From assembly GCA_013397455.1 (NCBI GenBank), contig VYZB01000382.1, positions 795,666 through 859,665 of the forward strand: a DNA stretch of 64,000 nt, in the 5' to 3' direction. The position numbers and the translations under genes are program-made. The stretch comes from Crotophaga sulcirostris. Its lineage: Eukaryota; Chordata; Aves; Cuculiformes; Crotophagidae. How positions within the stretch are numbered: position 1 is the first letter of the stretch; every line of letters starts with the position of its first letter. Below the pieces are notes generated by a model. That model made no database searches and was not told the origin of the DNA. It saw only the letters and a program-made list of their open reading frames with translations. This document shows positions 1 to 12,078 of this stretch, in pieces.

Positions 1-3000
1 TATATGCACAAAAATGTCGCATATTACTTTGAGTGTCCATAGTGCTTCTCTCTGAATAAGCAGCTTCCAAACATGCAAGAAGCACTGCAGATGCCTGTGC
101 AAATATTTTTTGGATGACTCTTAGCAAGTGGCTGTTCACAGATGTAGTCAAAACTCTTTATCTCTATGAACATTCCTGCCAATAAAGTGTTCTTAACTGA
201 GTTAAAAAAAAAAAGAAAAACTTAATAAAAGCACAGAGAAGCATGATGGATGCTTTCAAAGTAATATGTGATATTTGTGTATATATATTTCACAGACTGT
301 TTAAACAGTTTACTATTTACTTAATTTTTCCTGTCATTGGCACAGCTATAGATTTGCCATGACTATGAGGACATGTGTGGACACACTGTCCAAAGAGTTA
401 ACTAGGACTTGAGATACTACTAACACCACCATGCTCTGAAATGAGATATTGTGGAATAGACCTGTCACCTGCTACCAGGAGCACCCCTCACTTAAGTAGC
501 AAAAAGTTACGCAGTCAAGCAGAGAGAGCAGGGTATTCACTATATCTGCATAGTCAGGGTGAATATCACTACTGCTTTTGTTGACTTTTTCCCCTTTGTA
601 GCAGTATCTCGATACTTTATTTTTCTGTTCTCCTACAAGACATGTTACTAGAGTTACCATACCAAAAAAACAAGAAACAGACTAAGGAAATTGCAAAAAC
701 ATCTTGTGAGTATCTCACAATTTGAAAATAGCATAATTACCAGTTTTAAAGAGCACTGAAACCATGTGTAAAAAAAAAATTTAGAAACCAAATTTAAACT
801 TGTTGCAACTAAGCATACAATTCTGCAGAAAATCCACACCAAGCTGCAAATAAGTGCAAATTCTTGGATGTGTTGCATGTACGTATTCCTCTATTAAGTT
901 ACATTTTTTAAGAAAGATCTTTCCTTCCATCCACTAAGAACTATCAGTGCGCAATGGAAGAATTTCAGCCACAGGTTTCTCTAGTTACCTTATTTAGTGG
1001 TCTTTTTAAGTTTCTTCTTGCTCTTTCCCGTCCTTAGCTACCACCTGGCACTCTTCTGTTAGTACTGGAAAAGCAGGCCAAACTTGGCAATAGCATCATT
1101 TGAGTGACAGGCTGTGAAAATTTAAACACTCCACAAAAACATCCTTTTCCTCTGGAAAAATAGCATTTGACATCGCTATATTTCTTGGGGTTCTGATGTA
1201 AACTCTGGTCCATGGAGCATAAGGCCATGTGTGGTGATTTAGTCCAACAGATCTAAAAGGGTTTTATTCATACTTTCAGAAGCAAAAATAAGTGTTTGTT
1301 TTCTTTCTTTTTATTCCAGACACTGCTCTGCTGCTTCCCCAAGACAATTTTAGATTTCCAGCTTTCACTCATTGATGAAGTAGCTGTGTTTATGACTTTC
1401 TACTCACATATGTTTTCTACACAGAACTCCTGCCAATATAAAAATATTAACAATTTTTTAACCTAATGACTTGCTTTCAACTTCTAGATGCCTGCATTTG
1501 CAAATTCTAGTTTGCTAATTTAGGTAAGAACTTCCTTGGCATATTTTTAATACCATTTTCAATTGGAAAATGTTATTTCATAAACTTTTTTCTCCTTGCC
1601 AAAATACAGCAAGTATAAGAAAACACTTGTAAAATTCTTATTGATCAGATCCAAAATGAAGTTTCTCATAAAAAATCAGGAAGTCTGTGGTCAAATTTTT
1701 ATATCATATGGAAGTAGGTAGAAAACTATATCCAAACACCCTGCTGTGTTTTATTCAGAACAAGATTTTGAGGCCAAATTTCCCATCTCAGCATCCTACA
1801 TGTTAAACTAGGAAGTACCTTCTGACTTTTCTCCCAGAAATTTTTCCCCAAATTATTTTAACAAAATTTTTATGCAAAAAGAAACCAGATTTTTTAAATA
1901 TTTGCTTTTTTGTTAAAAGGATAACTGTTCTCTGGACAATTACAGTTTAAAAAAAAAGAAAACAAAACCTGATTGTAGCAGCCCAATAAAATGCCCTCAC
2001 AAAGCTTAGTTCTGTACACCAACAAGAACTGACTGCATCTACTGAATGTTGCAGTAAATCAGAAGCCCCTTGCATTTTTTATTTTCTGTAGTGGAATTGC
2101 TCTGTCATCTTAGTTACTAAATGCAGAAGCATATATTGGGTTTTATACAATAACTGCCCCTCAGAAGTTATTAATACTATGAAAAATTACATTTTAATTC
2201 ACTGTACAGTCTTTCTGGGAAAAAAAAATTCCAACTTTAAAATCTCAATATCTCTTCAGTATCTTTGGTTCTTTTAAAACGAAAGGGTCTCTCATATCCT
2301 GTAGTACAGGCTTCTCTCGTGGTATCTCCCTCGTAAATTCACAGCACCACCACTGAGTACTAGGATTCAGTGCAATCTGCATGGATTCCAGAAAGTCAGT
2401 CTTGATCTATACTGGCAAAATATGATCAATTTTTTCCTTAGCTGTGATTAAAGGCAACTGTGACAGTGAGAAGATTGCTTCTTTTTCGATTGACTTCAAT
2501 CCCTTTGACAGCTGTGTGCAGCTGCCAGTAGTTTTAATAGACCCAGATTGAACAAAATGTTCAGGTTAATGAGAGGGGAAAAGGGTTTTTTTGTTTCTAA
2601 AAAAATATATAGAGATGCTGAGCTCAGGAACACCAATATAAATTAGTCCAGAATAACTCAAGGCAAAGACCAACCTTCTGCATTCCCAAGGTGCTAAGTA
2701 CCTATTTCCATGAGACACTCAATTTTCAAATTACTCTGGATTAGGTGCTACTTCAGAGACTCTCCAAAGTAATGCCAGTGTTGTGGGTGTCCAATATTTT
2801 CATGACAGTAAAGAACCATTGAGGGGACAGGGGAGTCTCTCCAAACCCACTAAATCCAAGGGCAGCCTTTCTCCTGGCTCCTACCAGTACTGGGCACAAC
2901 CCATCTCCCTGCAGGTATGTGCACCTTGAAGAGAAAGTGCAGTACTTCACTTTCTGCATGAAGTGCATCTATTCTTTCTTTTTGGCAATTACTGCAAAGT

Positions 3001-6000
3001 TTGGGGCAGCTGCCCTGGTGCTGGCTTGAGTCATTTAATAAGAGCCTGCAGTGTTTATTAGCTGAGAGAAAGAGTTATGTCTCCAGCATTCCCGGGGGTG
3101 TTGTTTTGCCAGGAATTCTTGCTCACACAACGGATTTCAAGATTCCTCTTTTAAGATTGGAACAAACAACTGAACCTACTGAGAGTACCCTTTGTCAGAG
3201 CTGGGTAGTGCTTTTCTAATAAAACACAGATGATTTATAATATGTTCACATGGGAGACATATTTGGCATATAAAGCAGTCACAGCACAAAATTCTTGGGT
3301 GCCAGAAAAAGGTTTCTTGTGATTTCACAACAAAGGCCTTCTGTTACTGCTCAGAACAGCCAGGGAACTTTTCTGTACAGCACCAAAACAGTAAGATATT
3401 CTCACTGGTTAATAGCTACAACCTATTTCTTAGGGTGTGCAGTAAACCCACAATAACTTCAGTTGTTCTACCATGAGACAAATCCCCAAGTGGTCAGCCA
3501 AAGATCAACAGGGTACCAATAGATACATTCATGTTATGGCTGGAATAATTCCTTTGCGTGTCACTGGTTCAGTATGCAAGGCTTGGGAACAGAGAAGGGG
3601 AGCCAAAAATTCTTACCTAGGCAGTGGAGACACTGTCAGGACAGGGGTGGCTGCTGTAGCATTGCATTTCTCCCAGGAGGGCACACCTTCCAGCATCACT
3701 GAATTTTCATGGGCAAAGACTGCCCAGGCAAGGTATTAGGCACTCTTTATCTCTCCATTAGTTGAATCGGTAGTTCCAGGTATTTTTAAGTCTCTCTGCC
3801 CTCATACCATGCAGATTGACTACAGAGCCAACAGCCTACGTCCAACCAGCCACATTCGGTGAATCAGGTTAGATTCAGGAGTAACCATCACAAAAGGTGG
3901 GTAGGAGGAGGAAAGCCTCAAACAAATATAGCAGTAAAAAGGACCTAGGAGAAGCCTTACTTCTTCATTCTCTTCCTTTTTGTCACACTTTCAATGTTAC
4001 AGCAATAGTTCTTCCTCTCTTTTTTGTGTATTTAACTCTTTCAATATCCTGATAGAACTGCATGGGAAACCAAATTACTGAGACTCAGAAGTCAAGATGA
4101 GCATTTAGGTGAATTGTTAATTCTATCGGTTATTTATGGCATTGCCACACATCCATCCCACCCCCGCCACAACAAAGACTGCTAGAATGAATGATTACCA
4201 AAAAAAAGATATGTTTGACCTTACTGAGGTCTTGGTCATTTTTACTTTATAGTTTATCTTTTCTTTACTCACTAGAACCTTCTAACTACACACAATGTCA
4301 CCAGTAAGAGCAGACCTTAGCAGACCTGAGCAGACCTGTAAAACCTTGAATAACCATGCATCAGTCATCCCCAGTACCAAAATTTGTTTGAAATGAGCTT
4401 GAGGGAAAGCACTTGTAATGCAGGTCACAGTCACATTTTGAAAGTGAAACACAGACTAATAGAATAAGTGATATAATGACAGATAAGAATTCATGCTGAA
4501 AAAAATACTTTTGTAATGTTCACCCAAGAGAACAGGAAAAAAAATCAACCCTTTGAGTTAAAAAACATTCATCATTTTAGCAAGTTTCATAAACTGTGTT
4601 TCATGTGTTCTTTGTGTTACTCCCTCCTCTATATTTATATACAAAACATACACAGAAATACTAAAGCTTTTTCAGCTTTCTGAGGAACAATAGACAGGTC
4701 ATACATTTTAAATATGAAGAGTATTTTTAAATTATATTCACTTCTCTTGACTACAGGGGCTGAATATACTTTGCATAGCATTTCAAAGCATTGCAAGAAA
4801 CTATTAGAAGCAAGCCAGTTACAAAAAACTGTAATATAGATTAAATCAGAATAACAATTAAATAATTTATTACAGACCATTCAAACTCAAACATTACATC
4901 AAAACTTTGCCCTTTGTTATTTATCAGTATTCAGATGAGAAGCAGTTAGTTTTGCTGCACAAAGCAAAGCTGCAGTGAAAGAAAACATCAGTTCATGTGA
5001 TAGTTCATACTGTTTCCTCTTTCACCAATGAAAGGAGGATTTGAACACGGTAGAATAACAGTTCAGCAGTCTCAAATGAGCCTATATCGTTCATTTATTG
5101 TCCTGAGGTAGATCACACATCCTTCAGCCAATCAGGTTTAAGAGTCCCACATTCATAAAATTACAGGTATGAAGCATGCAAAATACATGATCTTCTACTT
5201 ATAATACACAAAACAGCTAAAAATAGTTTTATGCCAGCAATTAAAATGTGCTCTACCAGTTTGCCTTAGGCATCACCTACTTATCACCTGTCATAGACAC
5301 CCATAATGTCTTAGCCAAATGACAACTAAAAGTAAAAAGTAGGACTGACACCCAAATAGTTCAGCTAATGTCTTAATTCAAAGATTTCTCATTAAAAAAT
5401 AAGAGAAGCCAAACAAAGACTGAACAGAAATAGGGACTTTACACAGCCAGACTTTACAATAAGCACTTTACAAAAATTAATTCCCTCTGAGATTTCATAC
5501 CAAATGTGCATCATCTTTCAGAGGGAAAAAAAATTGGAAAAAAGCTACACATTGTGTCCAGATTAGAACACGGCTCTAAGCTGTTAAGTCTATTGCCATA
5601 TGCCTTCAAATCTGAGCTTTTCAAATTAGAAAAACAGAGGAAATGTTTCAAGAGAAATTTAGAAGCTGCTACTTCAAAGACCAGTTTATTGCTTTGCTAT
5701 TCACTTTAAACAGATTTTTTTCCATGCTCCTTTTATAAACCTAAGGAACATTCTCAGGCAGGTCTGTCATTGTATTTATTTGAAAACCAGTGTTTTAAGA
5801 TAATAATGTGAAGGCAGCTGGGGTAATAAAGTTGTAATAAAACTATAATGGTAAATTTTGAGGTAAGAATTGTTTATTTAAAAAATACACAGTCCTGTTG
5901 ATGATTTATCTTGCAAGACAACGTGCTCAATTCCATTGCTTATTTTTAATGAACCCTGAAGGTAAAGTAGTTTTCTACCTCAAAATTTCAGCACTGAGTA

Positions 6001-7254
6001 CTGATAGCTGATCAGCAAGTGCCTCTGAATGTCTGTTTTATGCAATAATTATCACAGATATTAATTACCTTTGAATCTAAATGTGGTTTTTTGCATAGCA
6101 CTAATAGGAAAGGCTCTTTGTTATGTTGTTTCAAATGCAAAATAGACTGTGGAAGGTTTAACATGTCTGTCATGCTAGCAAAATTCTAGGACACTTCTGT
6201 GTCATGTTACAACTTGCTGAAATTCTTCTCTATTTGCTGTGGAACTTCTCCAACTTTGACTGGAAGTTATTGCGAAGAACACTCATTTGGCTTACAAAAT
6301 GTACTCAATGGCACTTAAATTTGCATCTGTTAACATTCTCAGTGTGCTGAGTGCCATTATTAAAATAGCCCAAAAGAATAAATTCATAGGACAATCTTGG
6401 GGATTTCAGAGACCTATATTTTAGATGAACTTCTGAACTGTGAAATGCAGACTATTCGAATTAGCCACCTCATCATGAGGATAGTTAAACACGGAGCAGC
6501 TAGGGACTCAAAATTCCTTGAACTGGGATTTAGATGATCATGAGGCAGATATTGCTGAAAGAGAGGGTAATTTAAGCTGCATTTCTTGTTAGTATCCTGA
6601 TGTTCTCAGAGATTCACAACACCAAGCTCTTTCTTTCAAATGCCAGGAATCCATCAAGTTGTTTCACACACAAAGAGGAGCTAATAGACAACAGTTCAGC
6701 AGTGGGATTACTCACTAGGAGTGTGGGACACAAATGCTGCAAGCTCAGCCTTGAAGCATCCCAGCATGGGGAATTTCTCACACTTTTTATTTCACTTCAC
6801 CCAGAACATAGGCTAAAGACTCGCTGAGAGGCAGAGATGAAATGATGACTTCTGTAGAGTACTGTCTTCCTTTAAAATGCTGACCTCTTGCAGATGAACC
6901 CTAGACCCTCTACACTTGCCCACTGCATGTCAGTTAGCCTTCCTCCATCACCACAAATAGATATTTTCCTCATTTGTTCTTTTCCCCTTCCTGCCTCCAC
7001 CCTCCAGATATTCCCCACCAGTTTGGAAAATACTGATTTAGTGATTAGAACATTAGCTGGCACAGAGGTGAGAAGCCAACTATCGCACCTCCAAGTGATT
7101 ATCCTGAACAGAAAGCAATAGGCTCATGTGCATTTTCATCTCCTTGTTCTAGGCCAATTAATTGTTAATTATTTCATGCCTCAACACATCTGTTGGCTTG
7201 AGTCTTCCAGGTAAAGTTGGTGAATATTTTGCGAACCTTGGCAGGGGTTAGGCC
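1..7254. other. AT-rich non-coding stretch
   Basis: I see no supported gene here. The open frames are all under 90 codons, lie on both strands and show no recognisable domain. There are short A and T runs and one triple 10-bp repeat, listed separately. It could be intergenic, or intron or UTR downstream of the minus-strand exon candidates that begin near 7.3 kb. Confidence 0.6.
4309..4338. repeat. Three tandem copies of a 10-bp unit
   Basis: The unit AGCAGACCTK occurs three times in a row (K is T in the first copy and G in the other two). It is an isolated minisatellite-like run; the flanks are unique. Confidence 0.75.
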
Positions 7255-7274
7255 TCAGTCATCTGCCAAGTATG

Positions 7275-7359
7275 TCAATGCTGTGAAGACTTCAGTGGTT
7301 TTAACAAAGCACCAATAGTCTTCCCAGAGGAAAGCTGATGCAGTGAAAGTTTTAGGCAC
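7275..7359 (-). CDS. Candidate exon D, end of a Reeler-like domain
   Basis: On the minus strand a pyrimidine-rich acceptor ending TGCAG precedes this segment. In the phase left by candidate exon C it opens with residues like CLKLSLHQ and stops at a TGA at its lower end. In another frame the same bases read FLWEDYWCFVKTTEV. Reeler domains usually end with a strand such as F-x-A-x-V-V and then an aromatic pair with W. The best family-like reading therefore seems to need a frame change inside the segment, which would mean a pseudogene, a wrong exon boundary or chance. No good donor is visible. This is the weakest member of the chain. Confidence 0.15.
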
Positions 7360-7611
7360 CTGCAGGGTTAGGCATGAATTTTGGTCATGGCAGTGGGAGT
7401 CTACAAAATTAACTAGCTGCCCTGTCAATCCAGCTCCCAACATCTCAATCAAGTTCCTACAAATGAGACAATAGGACACTGCTATTGCAACTTGTGCACA
7501 TGAATCGTTCAGCTTCATTTAAGTACTCAAACATAACTGAGGAATGTTATCGTCCTACTTCTTCCCTGAGGATCCACACGATCACATTCTTCATTTGCAT
7601 AATTTGCCTAC

Positions 7612-7699
7612 ATCTCCCCAGCAACTGACGCAGGAGCGGTCCATACCAGAGCCATGCTCGTCTGATTTGGGCTGTGTTGTTCAACAGTGATTCGGACGT
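7612..7699 (-). CDS. Candidate exon C, WTAP segment of a Reeler-like domain
   Basis: This is an 88-bp minus-strand segment. It follows a good acceptor (pyrimidine tract, then CTTATTCCAG) and ends at a weaker donor, GTAGGC. Joined in phase to candidate exon B it is open and reads in part NQTSMALVWTAPASVAGE. Reeler domains (known from reelin, F-spondin, FRRS1 and REELD1) carry a W-x-A-P followed by a glycine about four residues on, about 22 residues after a cysteine. Here the cysteine lies in exon B at that spacing. The exon would end in phase 2. The family resemblance is from the general pattern only; no search was run. It could be chance, or a fragment of another beta-sandwich protein. Confidence 0.3.
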
Positions 7700-8250
7700 C
7701 TGGAATAAGAAAAAAGACTGTCAGCAACACAATACTCTTGACATGTTCCATCTTCACAACTTTCCCCCCCGCGAAGTCTTGCAGTGAACAATACAATTAA
7801 AATTTTGGAATTGCAGGGGTGGTGATTGAGTGCTCAACTTCTCATTTTCTCTGGCAACCACTCAACTCCTTTGTCCAATTATGGCAGGTACCAAATGAAT
7901 TGCAAGTGAAAGAAATTTTCCCCAGAGAACTTCCATTTTACCAATACTTACTTCAGGTTCTAAGAACACATTAGCAGCATTATGTCTTTCATGGACATTA
8001 TTTCAAATTATTATTTTCTTCTGAAAAAAAAAGAGAACCATCTAATTACACCCAAAGAAACACAAAAGAAAGTGACATTTAATACAGTGCTCCTATCTCT
8101 TGAAAACAGTAATTCAGCAAAATTAACTGAATTATCTTCACTACACTGAAAAAGTTTTGAGTATTTACTTTAAATTTTTAATAAATACCTTTGTGTTACG
8201 AATCACAGACACAGTTATTTCTCATTGTTTTGAAAGTAGTTTAAACTGAC

Positions 8251-8306
8251 CTTTATGAGCGCATACAGGCACAGGAGGAGCTGGTGTTGAAACCTCAGTG
8301 TAAGTT
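8251..8306 (-). CDS. Candidate exon B, GTF-to-Cys segment of a Reeler-like domain
   Basis: This is a 56-bp minus-strand segment between acceptor TTTCAACAG and the strong donor AAAG/GTCAGT. In the frame that joins exon C it reads TYTEVSTPAPPVPVCAHK, starting in phase 2 and ending in phase 1. Reeler domains typically have a G-T-F/Y, a short proline or glycine-containing loop and then a cysteine at about this spacing. The residue before T comes from the exon junction and would be arginine if exon E is used, where glycine is usual. A second frame is also open, so coding status is not proven. Confidence 0.3.
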
Positions 8307-8676
8307 CTGTTGAAAATCATTTGAAATTAATTAGACTTAGTCAGGCATCGAAAGATAACAGTCTTAGGTGCTTCACTGAACAGGAAGGGGGTGTTCCTAG
8401 GCACAAGTATGAGTAAATTTGGTGTACCAACATACGCACAGAAATGGCTTCATGGATCATCAAATTCAGTTCACCATGATTAATTACTTGTAATATAACC
8501 TCTTATAAACCTTCAAATGTCCATCCTGAAGTGATTTAGGATCTTTGTCCACAGTATCTGTTAAAAAGGTGTTCTATAATTTCTCTGAAATGGTGATTAG
8601 TAACTGCATTAGAATTTCCACAATAAACACATTATGGCAAACTACATTCTGTTTGGTTTTGTGCTACCGTGCTCTC

Positions 8677-8712
8677 CTGGAGCACAAGTCTTATCTGGTG
8701 CACCAATCTTAC
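8677..8712 (+). repeat. Imperfect 18-bp tandem duplication at the CR1 5' edge
   Basis: Two adjacent 18-bp units (8677-8694 and 8695-8712) match at 14 of 18 positions. They encode EHKSYL and VHQSYG versions of the CR1 EHxSYEE-type segment. Either the duplication arose at the insertion junction or by later slippage. Confidence 0.65.
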
Positions 8713-9109
8713 GGGGAGTGGCTGAGGGAATTGGAATTGTTTAGCCTGGAAAAGAGGAGGCTGTGGGGTGACTTTATCGCTCTCTACAGCCATATAAAAG
8801 GGGTTTGTAGCGAGGTGGGTGCTGATCTCTTCAACCAAGTAACAAGTGATACGACAAGACAAAATGGTCTCAGATTATGCCAGGGTAGGTATAGGTTGGA
8901 TATTAGGGAAATTTTCTATACTGCAAGAGTGGTGAAGCATTGGAACAGGCTGCCCAGGGAAGTGGTGGAGTCAGCATCCCTGAAGGTGTTCAAAAAACAT
9001 GTAAATGTGGGACTTCTGGGCATGGTTTAGTAGGCATGTTGGTATTGTGTTGATGGTTGGACTTGAGGATCTTAGAGGTCTTTTCCAACCTTAATTATTC
9101 TATGATTAC
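8677..9109 (+). mobile_element. CR1 LINE, 5'-truncated 3' end
   Basis: This is the 3' end of a chicken-repeat-1 non-LTR retrotransposon. The frame reads the CR1 C-terminal run [19 protein letters not shown], then RLDIREIFYTARVVKHWNRL and PREVVESASLKVFKKH. The 3' UTR follows, with the CTTAGAGGTCTTTTCCAACC block and the terminal TATTCTATGATT. Only about 430 bp survives, the usual result of incomplete reverse transcription. The C-terminal frame is still open, joined to about 44 unrelated upstream codons from position 8545; I take that as chance. An 18-bp imperfect duplication sits at the 5' edge. Confidence 0.95.
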
Positions 9110-10361
9110 AGATGCATACAGATCAACGTTTCTTTTTTAAATAACTTCTCTTGTTTTTTCTCGTAAACAGGTTATCAAGAACATCTTTATAATTTCTGGT
9201 ATGCCATGCTAAGGAAATTAAGTTAGATAGTTAACTAATGTAGTTAATAACTAATGATTGTTAATTAAATAGTGACTAATGATACTTACTCCATTCCTCA
9301 GAGTTCTCTAGCAGTCCTTCCGAGTTTTCATTCCAGCTTGGTGCAATGTATCTCAATATGAAAAGAAGAGCATACGGTATTATAAATGTCATCTCCAAGG
9401 CCTCATATACTGAATGCTAGACATACTTTATCTGATATTTTATAGCATCAAATCTCTTTCTGTGTCGATAGGACATTAAAATATTGCCTCCATCCATTTA
9501 ACAACTACTGCAGCAAGGTTCTTCTCTGTTTCCCATCACTCAGGAGCCCTCAGTTTATACCAACAACAGTTCTTTAAATATCTTGTCTCACAGTGCACAT
9601 CTTCATTTCTCCAGTCTTTACCATCATCAGTTTTCCAGCCCTATTCGTAACTTAGATGCATCCCAAATATCAACAAGTTTATATAAACTTAGTTCTTGTA
9701 CCAATTTCACTTTTGAAGATATTAGATAAGTTCAGCACCAAAAACGAACTTCAAGGAACTTCCTGAGCCCAGTGAACGGTCCCTCAGTGTCACAATTCCT
9801 TGTCCTTCTTGTTTGTCAGCTAATCTGGGTCTCCGTGCTGTCCTTAATCATTTGTTTCTTGTTATTGTATGAAGTTCAGGCCTAAGTTCACATCAGCATT
9901 TCTGCAAAGCAGAAAATAATTTTTGCTAAGGATATTCATCAGCTTAACATGGTAAATCTGTAATGCATTTTGTCTCTATTTATTAATTTATATCCATATC
10001 CTTACAGATTCTTTCATTTAAACTGTAGCCTGTATTTACTGAGTTTAGACTAATGGGTCTACAGTGCCTTGATGGCTTTCTTGCCTTGCTTTTAATACAA
10101 ATGCTCTATTTGTTATGTTTCAGTCATACGGTACCAATTTAAATAAATGACTAGAGTTATTTAAAATCCTTGCAGCCTGACTTATGGTTTCATGTGCTAA
10201 ATTTTTCAGTCTTCTAGGATGGAATTATCTGCTCACCACTCCCCTCTAAGTGTCTTAAGTTCTGCACCTTAGTTCCTCCTCAAAGTTTTTATTTCCATCC
10301 TTCTGTTTCAACCAGCCATTCTGCTTTTGTGCAGTTTCAATCATCATCTTTAATCAGGCCA
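9110..10361. other. AT-rich spacer between two CR1 copies
   Basis: No gene or repeat is recognised. On the minus strand, 9292-9352 has a fair acceptor and a strong donor (GGA/GTAAGT) and one open frame. Its phase does not fit the Reeler-like reading of exon B, so I did not add it to the chain. Confidence 0.5.
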
Positions 10362-10545
10362 GAAACAACATTGGACAGTTACATGATGAGCATGGGTACC
10401 TCGTTAACAGCAACTTAGACAAAGCAAGACTTTTAATGCTTTTTTTTGCTTCTGTATTCAATAACGACATTCGGCTTGGGTCCTCCAGAGCCTTGTACTG
10501 GACGAACATGATTGGGTAAACAATCTCCCAATCAACCCCAAACTT

Positions 10546-11313
10546 GTGCGGGATCTGCTGCTCCAACTGGATTCCTATAAGTCGATGGGGCCTGATGAGA
10601 TTTATCCAGGGGTACTTAAAGAACTGGCTGATATCATAGCAAGACCTCTCTCGATGATTTTTCAACGCTCTTGGGAATCTGGAGAGGTACCAGCCGACTG
10701 GAAGCTGGCAGATGTTGTCCCAATCTTCAAGAAGGGTAGCAGGGATGATCCCAGTAACTACAGGTCTGCCAGTCTCACTTCAGTGTCTGATAAGATTATA
10801 GAGAAGATTATTTTAGGAGTTACCGAAAACCACCTGAAAAACAGCGCAGTCATTGGTCCCAGCCAGCATGGGTTTATAAAGGGGAGGTCCTGCCTGACAA
10901 ACTTAATATCCTTCTATGACAAGGTCATCCACCTATTCGACCAGGGAAAACCGGTCGATGTCATTTTTCTGGATTTCAGCAAGGCCTTTGATTCTGTCTC
11001 TCACAATATTCTCATAAACCAAATGTCCAGAATACAGCTGGATAAACACAAAATACAACGGATGCACAGTTGGCTGATAGGTCAGGCTCAAAGAGTCATA
11101 GTGAATGGGGTTACATTAGGCTGGCATCCAGTCACTAGCGGGGTCCCACAGGGATCCATCCTGGGGCCAGTGCTCTTCAATATCTTCATAAATTACCTGG
11201 ATGAAGTACTTGAAGGCTTATTGACGAAGTTTACTGACAACACAAAACTAGGGGGAGCTGTCGACACTCTTAGGCCAAAGAGGCACTGCAGAGGGATCTG
11301 GACAAATTGGTGA
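10546..11313 (+). pseudogene. CR1 ORF2 reverse transcriptase fragment, inactive
   Basis: This 255-codon open frame covers the fingers and palm of a CR1-clade reverse transcriptase, which would normally copy CR1 RNA at a nicked target site. In order: [18 protein letters not shown] (residues about 13-30), the [21 protein letters not shown] stretch trimmed of its ends, [18 protein letters not shown], motif A in the [13 protein letters not shown] segment (Asp kept), motif [11 protein letters not shown], and motif C reading [12 protein letters not shown]1 motif C is normally F-A-D-D, so the second catalytic Asp is now Asn and the Ala is Thr. The first Met is internal, because CR1 coding sequence continues upstream to about 10362 with stops. 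The frame ends where homology shifts to another frame. This is a dead copy. Confidence 0.93.
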
Positions 11314-11938
11314 GGAAGACAGTCTTGAACTGCATGAAGTTTAACAAAGGCAAGTGCCAGGTTCTGCACCTAGGACACGGTAACCCTGGAGACACGTACA
11401 GACTGGGGAGTGAGAGGCTGGAGAGCAGCCCTGCAGAGAGGGACCTGGGGATTCTGGTCAACGGCAAGTTGAACGTGAGCCAACAGTGCCCTGGCAGCGA
11501 AGAGGTCCAAATGTGTCCTGGGGTGCATCAAGCACGGCATAGCTAGCTGGTCAATGGGGGTGATTGTCCCGCTCTGCTCTGCACTGGTGCAGCCCCACCT
11601 TGAGTACTGTTTTGAGCGCTGCAGTATAAATAGGACACAAAACTTCTGGAGAGTATCCAGAGGAGGCCACAAAGCTGGTGAAAGGTCTAGAGGGGAAGTC
11701 ACATGAAGAGCGGCTGAAGGCACTTGGTCTCTTCAGCCTTGAGAAGAGGAGACTGAGAGGGGATCTCATAGCTGTTTACTGCCTTCTCACAAGGGAAGGA
11801 GGGGAAGCAGGTACTGAAACAGGCAATGGCAGAAAGATGTGCCAGGGGAGGTTTAGATTGGATATTAGGAAGAAGTTCTTCACCCAGCGGGTGGTGGAGC
11901 ACTGGAACAGCTCCCAGGGAAGTAGCCATGGCACCTAG
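11307..11938 (+). pseudogene. CR1 ORF2 C-terminal remnants in shifted frames
   Basis: The homology continues in two further frames. One, from 11307, reads [20 protein letters not shown] and then [18 protein letters not shown]. Another, from 11678, reads [20 protein letters not shown] and [20 protein letters not shown]. Both blocks are standard in the thumb and C-terminal part of CR1 ORF2. At least two frame changes therefore separate them from the RT frame. The region between about 11546 and 11678 also aligns with CR1 (the LVQPHLEYC-like part) but carries stops. Confidence 0.9.
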
Positions 11939-12078
11939 TCTGCCAGTATTCCAGAAGCATTCGGACAATGCCCTCAGTCGCATGGTATGAATGTTGGGAC
12001 TGTCCTGTGTAGGGATAGGAGTTGGCCTCGATGATCCTTTTGAGTCCCTTCCAACTCAAGTGATTCTATGACTCTATG

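Larger units (their letters stand above)
10362..12078 (+). mobile_element. CR1 LINE, 1.7 kb, 5'-truncated
   Basis: This is a 5'-truncated CR1 that starts in the linker between the endonuclease and reverse transcriptase of ORF2. It runs through the RT, the thumb and C-terminal region, and a 3' UTR ending with CCTTTTGAGTCCCTTCCAAC and ATTCTATGACTCTATGG, the CR1 8-bp tail. ORF1 and the endonuclease are absent. Stop codons and frame changes break ORF2 after about position 11313, so it cannot move by itself. Longest recognisable pieces are the RT frame 10546-11313 and downstream frames at 11307-11546 and 11678-11938. Confidence 0.97.

Noticed and set aside
9292..9352. Minus-strand segment with good acceptor and GGA/GTAAGT donor, reading APSWNENSEGLLENSEEW
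   Set aside because: Its open frame leaves a phase that does not match the Reeler-like frame of the 8251-8306 candidate. It would fit only another frame without family resemblance.
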